Source: Salipaludibacillus sp047795645
Lineage (GTDB): Bacteria; Bacillota; Bacilli; Bacillales; Salisediminibacteriaceae
DNA length: 64,000 nucleotides
NCBI RefSeq assembly: GCF_047795645.1
Contig: NZ_CP181045.1
Location: 1,426,001 to 1,490,000, forward strand
Direction of reading: 5' to 3'
Part shown: piece by piece, positions 59,269 to 64,000 of the stretch
Numbering within the stretch: the first letter of the stretch is position 1
Layout of the letters: the number at the start of each line of letters is the position of its first letter
Translations under genes and position numbers: made by a program
The notes under the pieces: model-generated
What the model was told of the DNA's origin: nothing
The model's input: only the letters and a program-made list of their open reading frames with translations
Database searches by the model: none

Positions 59269-59955
59269 ATGGGCATTCTAGTAAGATTTAGAGATATTAT
59301 GGAAAGCAATATCAATGCATTATTAGATAAAGCAGAAGATCCTGAAAAGATGATTGACCAATGTTTAAGAAATCTTAATCGTGATTTAGGCAAAGTAAAA
59401 TCTGAGACGGCAACAATCATGGCCGAGGAACAAAGGGCTAAGAGAGCACTTGGTGATTGTACTGCTGAAATGAATAAGATGCAAAGTTATGCGATAAAAG
59501 CGTTAGAGTCTAATAATGAGGACGATGCTAGAAAGTTCTTGGAGAAAAAAGCCACGTTAGCTACTAAAGAAGCGGGATTACTTGAAGGATATGAATTCGC
59601 CGTTTCTAATTCAATGAAAATGAGAGAAATGCATGACAAGCTTGTTTCAGATGTAAGAAAACTAGAATCTCGCAAGGATTCGATTAAGGGTAAACTATCC
59701 GTTGCTAAAACCCAAGAAAGAATTAACAGTATGACTTCTTCCGTAGGAAGTGCCAATAACTCCATGACAGCATTTGATAGAATGGAAGAAAAGGCAAATA
59801 CCGCGATCGATACGGCAAACGCCATGTCAGAACTCAATTCTCCTCCTAAATCTGATATAGAAGATTTAACAGCTAAGTACGATAATAATCCTAGTAATAA
59901 CTCCACGATAAATAGTGAACTTGAAGCATTAAAAGCTAGTCTAAAAAATAAGTAA
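59269..59955 (+). CDS. pspA: Phage shock protein A (PspA/IM30/Vipp1 family)
   Basis: A peripheral membrane, ESCRT-III-like protein that stabilises damaged membranes. It begins MGILVRFRDIMESNINALLD, the amphipathic membrane-binding helix. A long coiled coil (about 25-190) with DPEKMIDQCLRNLNRDLGKV follows, then a short Asn/Ser-rich tail. 228 aa. First gene of an operon matching B. subtilis pspA(ydjF)-ydjG-ydjH-ydjI. Confidence 0.94.
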   Translation: MGILVRFRDIMESNINALLDKAEDPEKMIDQCLRNLNRDLGKVKSETATIMAEEQRAKRALGDCTAEMNKMQSYAIKALESNNEDDARKFLEKKATLATKEAGLLEGYEFAVSNSMKMREMHDKLVSDVRKLESRKDSIKGKLSVAKTQERINSMTSSVGSANNSMTAFDRMEEKANTAIDTANAMSELNSPPKSDIEDLTAKYDNNPSNNSTINSELEALKASLKNK

Positions 59956-60011
59956 CTAGTTGGGATAAGCAGTAGCTTATCCCAACTTTATAAATGGAGG
60001 AAATTGAACTA

Positions 60012-61037
60012 ATGGTAATCCACTATAAGTGCGCTGATTGTGGTGCTGATATGTTGTTTAATAGTGATTCAGGAAAAATATCGTGTGATAGTTGCGGGAG
60101 ACATGACGATGTTAATACGTTTCCAAAAGAGTTTATTTCACGCGAATTTTCGGAAGATGAAGCAGTTGAGTATCAATGTAAAAATTGTGGCGCAGTAATT
60201 ATAACCGATGCAGATACAACAGCAACAACTTGTAGTTTTTGTAGTGCTGGAGTTGTGCTAGCAGATAGATTATCAGGAAAAATGGCTCCTTCAAAAGTCA
60301 TTCCGTTTACAATTAGCAAAGATAAAGCAAAGGAAGCATTCAAAAAATGGTGCAAAAATGGTCGATTGACACCAAAAGGATTTATGACTGCCGATAGGGT
60401 TAAAAGCATCACTGGAATGTACGTTCCTTTTTGGTTGTATGATATTAATAGCAAAGGAAAGGTCGATGCTGTTTGTACGAAAGTCAGGACCTATACTAGA
60501 GGCGATTTCATCTATACAGAGACAAGCTATTATGACGTGCAACGAAGTATTGATCTGAATTATTTAAAAATACCCGTAGATGCTTCTGAAAAAATGGACG
60601 ATAAATTAATGGATAAGTTAGAACCTTATGATTATAGCGATCTAAAAGACTTTAATACGCCCTATTTAGCTGGCTATATTGCTGAAAAATACAATTACGA
60701 TGACAAAGAATTATTTCCAAGAGTAAAATCTCGAGTTGATAGGTATGTCGATTCCTACATTGATTCTACTACGAGTCAGTATAGTTCCACTGATTATAAG
60801 AGTAAGAGAATTAAAACAAAACAAAAAGAGACTCACTACACCCTCTTTCCTGTATGGATGGTTTGTTACAATTACAATCAAACGGATCATATTTTTGCCA
60901 TGAATGGTCAAACAGGAAAAATTGTCGGTAAACCACCAATAAGCAAAGGTAAAGTTGCTGCTTGGTTTACAGGTATTGCAAGTGTTTCAATGATTACCTT
61001 GCAAATAGTAGCATGGATGATCGGGGGCGGCATATAG
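60012..61037 (+). CDS. ydjG: YdjG-like zinc-ribbon membrane protein
   Basis: Two N-terminal zinc ribbons are present: CADC...CDSC (TFIIB type) and CKNC...CSFC. An alpha-beta domain and a single C-terminal span (VSMITLQIVAWMIGG) follow. In B. subtilis YdjG with YdjH recruits PspA to the membrane on stress. GGAGGAAATTG precedes the ATG at 60012, so I drop the six upstream codons. Its stop overlaps the ydjH start. Confidence 0.88.
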   Translation: MVIHYKCADCGADMLFNSDSGKISCDSCGRHDDVNTFPKEFISREFSEDEAVEYQCKNCGAVIITDADTTATTCSFCSAGVVLADRLSGKMAPSKVIPFTISKDKAKEAFKKWCKNGRLTPKGFMTADRVKSITGMYVPFWLYDINSKGKVDAVCTKVRTYTRGDFIYTETSYYDVQRSIDLNYLKIPVDASEKMDDKLMDKLEPYDYSDLKDFNTPYLAGYIAEKYNYDDKELFPRVKSRVDRYVDSYIDSTTSQYSSTDYKSKRIKTKQKETHYTLFPVWMVCYNYNQTDHIFAMNGQTGKIVGKPPISKGKVAAWFTGIASVSMITLQIVAWMIGGGI

Positions 61038-61807
61038 TGAAAAGCAAAAGCTTCATCCGTAAGTTTTCGATTATTATGCTTTTCCTATTAATTACTGCAA
61101 CTGCCTTCCCTGTTTCAGCTGAAAACAATCAGAAAATTTATGATTATGCAGAACTGTTAACCGTCGAAGAACAGGAAGAACTTGAACAGTTATCAGACCA
61201 GTATAGTGAAGAAAGGCAGACCGATATAACTATATTAACCACAAATGACTCCCAGGGTTTGGATATTGTTGAGTTTACAGGTGATTTTTATGATGAGATG
61301 TATGACCAGAGTCAAGCAAATGCTGTTATTTTAACGATTGATATGGAGAGTCGCGATGTATATATTAGTGGATTCTATAAAGGTGAGGAATATGTAGATG
61401 ATAGCAGGGCTGATCTGATTCGACAAAAAATAACATCAGATTTATCAGAAGGATATTATTATGATGCTTTTCATTCTTATGTAGAATTATCACATGAATA
61501 TTTGGATATAGAACCGGGGGTAAACCCAGACAATATCTTTCTAAATCTAGGCTTTCAACTTATTCTTTCTGTTATTATTGCTGCAATCATTGTGGCTATG
61601 ATGCTTTACAGATCTAGCGGAAGAATGACTACTAGTGGAGGAACTTACATGGATACAAGTAACTCCGCAGTTACCAATAGAAGAGACACCTATGTAAGGA
61701 AAGTTGTTACGAAAGTTAAAAAGCCTACCAGTCAAAATAATAGTCGTGGTGGTGGTGGAATTACAAAAGGCGGACATTCCCATAGTGGAAGCAGAGGGAA
61801 ATTTTAA
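61037..61807 (+). CDS. ydjH: YdjH-like TPM-domain membrane protein
   Basis: It starts at a GTG overlapping the ydjG stop (TAGTG), 256 aa. A signal-like N-terminal span (IIMLFLLITATAFPVSA) precedes an external TPM domain (IYDYAELLTVEEQEELEQLS...TDITILTTND). A second span (FQLILSVIIAAIIVAMMLY) and a Gly/Ser/His-rich tail follow. The TPM domain is the likely stress-sensing part of the YdjGH complex. Confidence 0.88.
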   Translation: MKSKSFIRKFSIIMLFLLITATAFPVSAENNQKIYDYAELLTVEEQEELEQLSDQYSEERQTDITILTTNDSQGLDIVEFTGDFYDEMYDQSQANAVILTIDMESRDVYISGFYKGEEYVDDSRADLIRQKITSDLSEGYYYDAFHSYVELSHEYLDIEPGVNPDNIFLNLGFQLILSVIIAAIIVAMMLYRSSGRMTTSGGTYMDTSNSAVTNRRDTYVRKVVTKVKKPTSQNNSRGGGGITKGGHSHSGSRGKF

Positions 61808-61831
61808 AATTATAGGGAGAGATGACCAACA

Positions 61832-62830
61832 ATGTTTTTTAAAAAACAATTTGCTAACGTTGTAGAATGGGAAGAATTTAGAGAAGATATGATTTTCTGG
61901 AAATGGAGTAATAGAGAGATAAAAAAAGGAAGTAAGTTAATCATTCAACCAGGACAAGACGCAATATTTTTAAATTCTGGCAGAGTGGAAGGTATTTTCA
62001 AAGATGCTGGAGATTACGATATGGAATCGCAAATTGTTCCATTTCTTTCGACGCTTAAAGGATTTAGATTCGGATTCAATAGTGGGATGCGTGCAGAAGT
62101 CTTGTTTGTCAATACGAAAGAGTTTGTTGTGAAGTGGGGTACGAAAAATGCCGTGAATATCCCTCATCCACAGCTTCCAGGAGGTATTCCGATTCGAGCT
62201 AATGGAACGTTTAATTTTAAAGTAAATGATTATATTGCACTTATAGATAATATTGCTGGAGTTAAAAAAAGTTATTTAGTAGAAGACGTTAAACTAAGAA
62301 TCACGTCTAATTTAGATCAGTTATTAATGAAATGGATTAGTAAAGAAGGGAAAGACATGTTTAACCTTCAAGCCAATGCGTATGATATTTCTGAAGGGAT
62401 AAAGCAAGATTTAGATATGAGTATCTTTGATGATGGACTTACGATTACAAGATTTAATGTGATGAGCTTTAATTATCCTAAAGAAATACAAAATAGAATT
62501 ACGAAGACTGCTTCTCACAGTATGATTGGAGACACGGGTAAATACCAGCAAGTTGAAATGGTCGATGGCATTGCTTCTGGTAAAGTAAAAGGTGGAGGTG
62601 CCGCCGCTGACATGGCAGGCATGATGATGGGAATGAACATGGGAAATGAAATGATGAAACAAATGAATCCAAACCAAACGAATAACAACCAACCAATCCA
62701 ACCCAGTCAAAACCAACCTAACCAGAATCAACAAGCAGCGCCTGAAACAAAATCTAATTTCTGCCCGAACTGTGGTACAAAAACGGGTGATAGTAACTTC
62801 TGTTCCAACTGCGGCCATAAATTGACTTAA
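61832..62830 (+). CDS. ydjI: YdjI-like SPFH-domain protein with zinc ribbon
   Basis: A 332-aa protein with an SPFH/virion-core type domain (about 30-230: KLIIQPGQDAIFLNSGRVEG ... FNVMSFNYP). A Met/Gly-rich stretch and a Gln/Asn/Pro-rich linker follow. It ends with a zinc ribbon (FCPNCGTKT...FCSNCGHKL). It has no span. In B. subtilis YdjI joins the PspA-YdjGH membrane stress complex. Last gene of the operon. Confidence 0.9.
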   Translation: MFFKKQFANVVEWEEFREDMIFWKWSNREIKKGSKLIIQPGQDAIFLNSGRVEGIFKDAGDYDMESQIVPFLSTLKGFRFGFNSGMRAEVLFVNTKEFVVKWGTKNAVNIPHPQLPGGIPIRANGTFNFKVNDYIALIDNIAGVKKSYLVEDVKLRITSNLDQLLMKWISKEGKDMFNLQANAYDISEGIKQDLDMSIFDDGLTITRFNVMSFNYPKEIQNRITKTASHSMIGDTGKYQQVEMVDGIASGKVKGGGAAADMAGMMMGMNMGNEMMKQMNPNQTNNNQPIQPSQNQPNQNQQAAPETKSNFCPNCGTKTGDSNFCSNCGHKLT

Positions 62831-62943
62831 TATCATCGGTCTGAAGTCACAGCATAACAACTCATCCTCGTAAAGTATTATTCAATACTGACATCTCACA
62901 AAACTTCTTTAATAAAAAGAAATCTTTAAAATACATCAAAAAA

Positions 62944-62976
62944 CCAGTTACGAGCAGGATACTTTTTCGTAACTGG
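62944..62976 (+). terminator. Probable terminator of pspA-ydjGHI
   Basis: CCAGTTACGA pairs with TCGTAACTGG, followed by ATTATTTCTTT, about 110 bp past ydjI. It could also serve uvsE from the other side. Confidence 0.65.
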
Positions 62977-63048
62977 ATTATTTCTTTAAAATCTCCTAAT
63001 TGTTCATTGATTCATACGCGTTGCCGTTCAGGTAGGTAGACCAATTTT

Positions 63049-63999
63049 TCATTTTTTCCATCTAAATGAGCTAGCAGTCTCCATCACAACATTTGGGTGA
63101 CCTTTTAGCTCATCAACTAATTGGAACAGTGCTCCGTCTTTTTGTTTTGCTTCAATCATACAATCAATTTGTTCTGTCGATCCGTTTGCCTTATTTACAA
63201 AATCCAAGAACATATCTACATCTATAAAATCAGCATGACTCTTGAAAGCTGATTCACTTTTAGGGCTGGAAATATGCATTTTTACAGGTAAGTCGGAATC
63301 AATCCAAGTGTTGACAACTCTTTCCCATTGAATCTCCCACTCGGTTTCATCATGGTTCGCCAAATGATGATGGATATCAAAAACTAAAGGAATATTTAAT
63401 TTCTCACATACATATAAGCAATTCTCTAAAGTATAAGACGTATCATCATTTTCAATCATCACTAATTTCTGAATCTCTGATGGGATAAGAGACCAGTTGT
63501 CAATAAAGCGTTCTAATGATTTTTCTTTATCTTTGTAGCGACCACCTAAATGAAGCACGCAGCGATGGGTCGGATTGATCCCCATCTGTTTAAGCAAAAG
63601 GTAGTGATATTTTAATACCTTTATCGATGAATTGAAAATTTCTTTCGTCGGAGAATTCAGAACGACAAAATGATCTGGATGGAAATCCAACCTCATCTCA
63701 TTTGCTTCGGCAAACGATCCTAGTTTAATCAGATCTTCATTTATTCCTGAAAGATAATCCCACTCTATTAAATCTTCATGCGTTGCAAGCGGAATTAGCC
63801 GAGAACTTAACCTAAAAAATTCTATATCGTGAGCTTTATTGTGTTTTAATAATCTCAAACAATTATGAATATTCGATTTCGTAATTCTCTCAAGTCTTCT
63901 TATAGCAACTTCTGGATCACCAATTTCTTGAAACCTTTTGTAACTCATTGTTTGAGAAGGGGAAGCATTTTTTAATTCTACACTCATGGCTACGTATCC
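63049..63999 (-). CDS. uvsE: UV DNA damage endonuclease UvsE, N-terminus outside the window
   Basis: Nicks DNA next to UV photoproducts (alternative excision repair). TIM-barrel metal enzyme. Blocks include NIHNCLRLLKHNKAHDIEFFRLSSRLIPLA, RLDFHPDHFVVLNSP, RCVLHLGGRYKDKE, ENDDTSYTLENCLYVCEKLN, VFDIHHH and KMHISSPK, which hold the metal-binding His, Asp and Glu residues. An internal ATG at 63987 exists. The frame continues upstream as GYVA, matching the conserved LGYVSM start of UvsE, so the real start is past the window edge. Confidence 0.92.
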   Translation of the reverse strand, partial: GYVAMSVELKNASPSQTMSYKRFQEIGDPEVAIRRLERITKSNIHNCLRLLKHNKAHDIEFFRLSSRLIPLATHEDLIEWDYLSGINEDLIKLGSFAEANEMRLDFHPDHFVVLNSPTKEIFNSSIKVLKYHYLLLKQMGINPTHRCVLHLGGRYKDKEKSLERFIDNWSLIPSEIQKLVMIENDDTSYTLENCLYVCEKLNIPLVFDIHHHLANHDETEWEIQWERVVNTWIDSDLPVKMHISSPKSESAFKSHADFIDVDMFLDFVNKANGSTEQIDCMIEAKQKDGALFQLVDELKGHPNVVMETASSFRWKK

Positions 64000-64000
64000 T

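Overview
The window looks like chromosome of a low-GC, endospore-forming Bacillaceae, probably alkaliphilic or halotolerant. The evidence is SirA, a lexA/yneA/yneB/ynzC/tkt/sirA/yneF block ordered as in Bacillus subtilis, a pspA-ydjGHI operon, and strongly acidic extracytoplasmic proteins. Both ends cut a gene: phaC on the left and uvsE on the right.

Layout. 1-8 kb: PHA synthase end, PrsA-like foldase, HtrA-like protease, a two-component system, PspC and a SulP permease. 8-14 kb: acetyltransferases, DUF3231, YneK, CcdC, a redoxin with a membrane partner, copZ and csoR. 14-23 kb: SRPBCC protein, selenouridine synthase mnmH, cadmium/zinc operon cadC-cadA, a TetR-linked ABC exporter and an EamA transporter. 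23-30.6 kb: yneF, sirA, tkt, ynzC, then divergent yneBA and lexA with SOS boxes, and an SOS-type Y-family polymerase operon. 30.7-36 kb: catalase, then a group II intron interrupted by an IS1182-type element. 36-48 kb: mixed metabolic and transport genes and a second-type pfkA. 48.4-49.4 kb: a strict 52-bp tandem repeat array. 49.6-57.4 kb: AlkC-like glycosylase, msrA, UbiA-type prenyltransferase, and a GntR operon with two ABC transporters. 57.5-64 kb: small proteins, a truncated VWA lipoprotein, pspA-ydjGHI and uvsE.

The main result is two genes that are broken only by an in-frame TGA lying exactly on a functional cysteine. In cadA the TGA replaces the first Cys of the N-terminal CxxC metal-binding motif. 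In msrA it replaces the catalytic Cys of GCFW. In both, the mRNA just after the UGA can fold into a hairpin with a 5-nt loop carrying G at position 1 or 2, about 21 nt past the UGA, as in bacterial SECIS elements. Together with mnmH, which uses selenophosphate, this suggests that the organism makes selenoproteins, including a selenocysteine-containing CadA metal pump. The genes for the Sec machinery are not in this window.

Several repeat families are also present: the 52-bp array, a 41/42-bp TTCAGCATA/TTTTGTGCA tandem repeat at two loci, three copies of a ~95-bp structured element beside minus-strand genes, and two copies of a GAAGC...GCTTC hairpin. All assignments rest on reading the sequence and on family knowledge; no database search was run.
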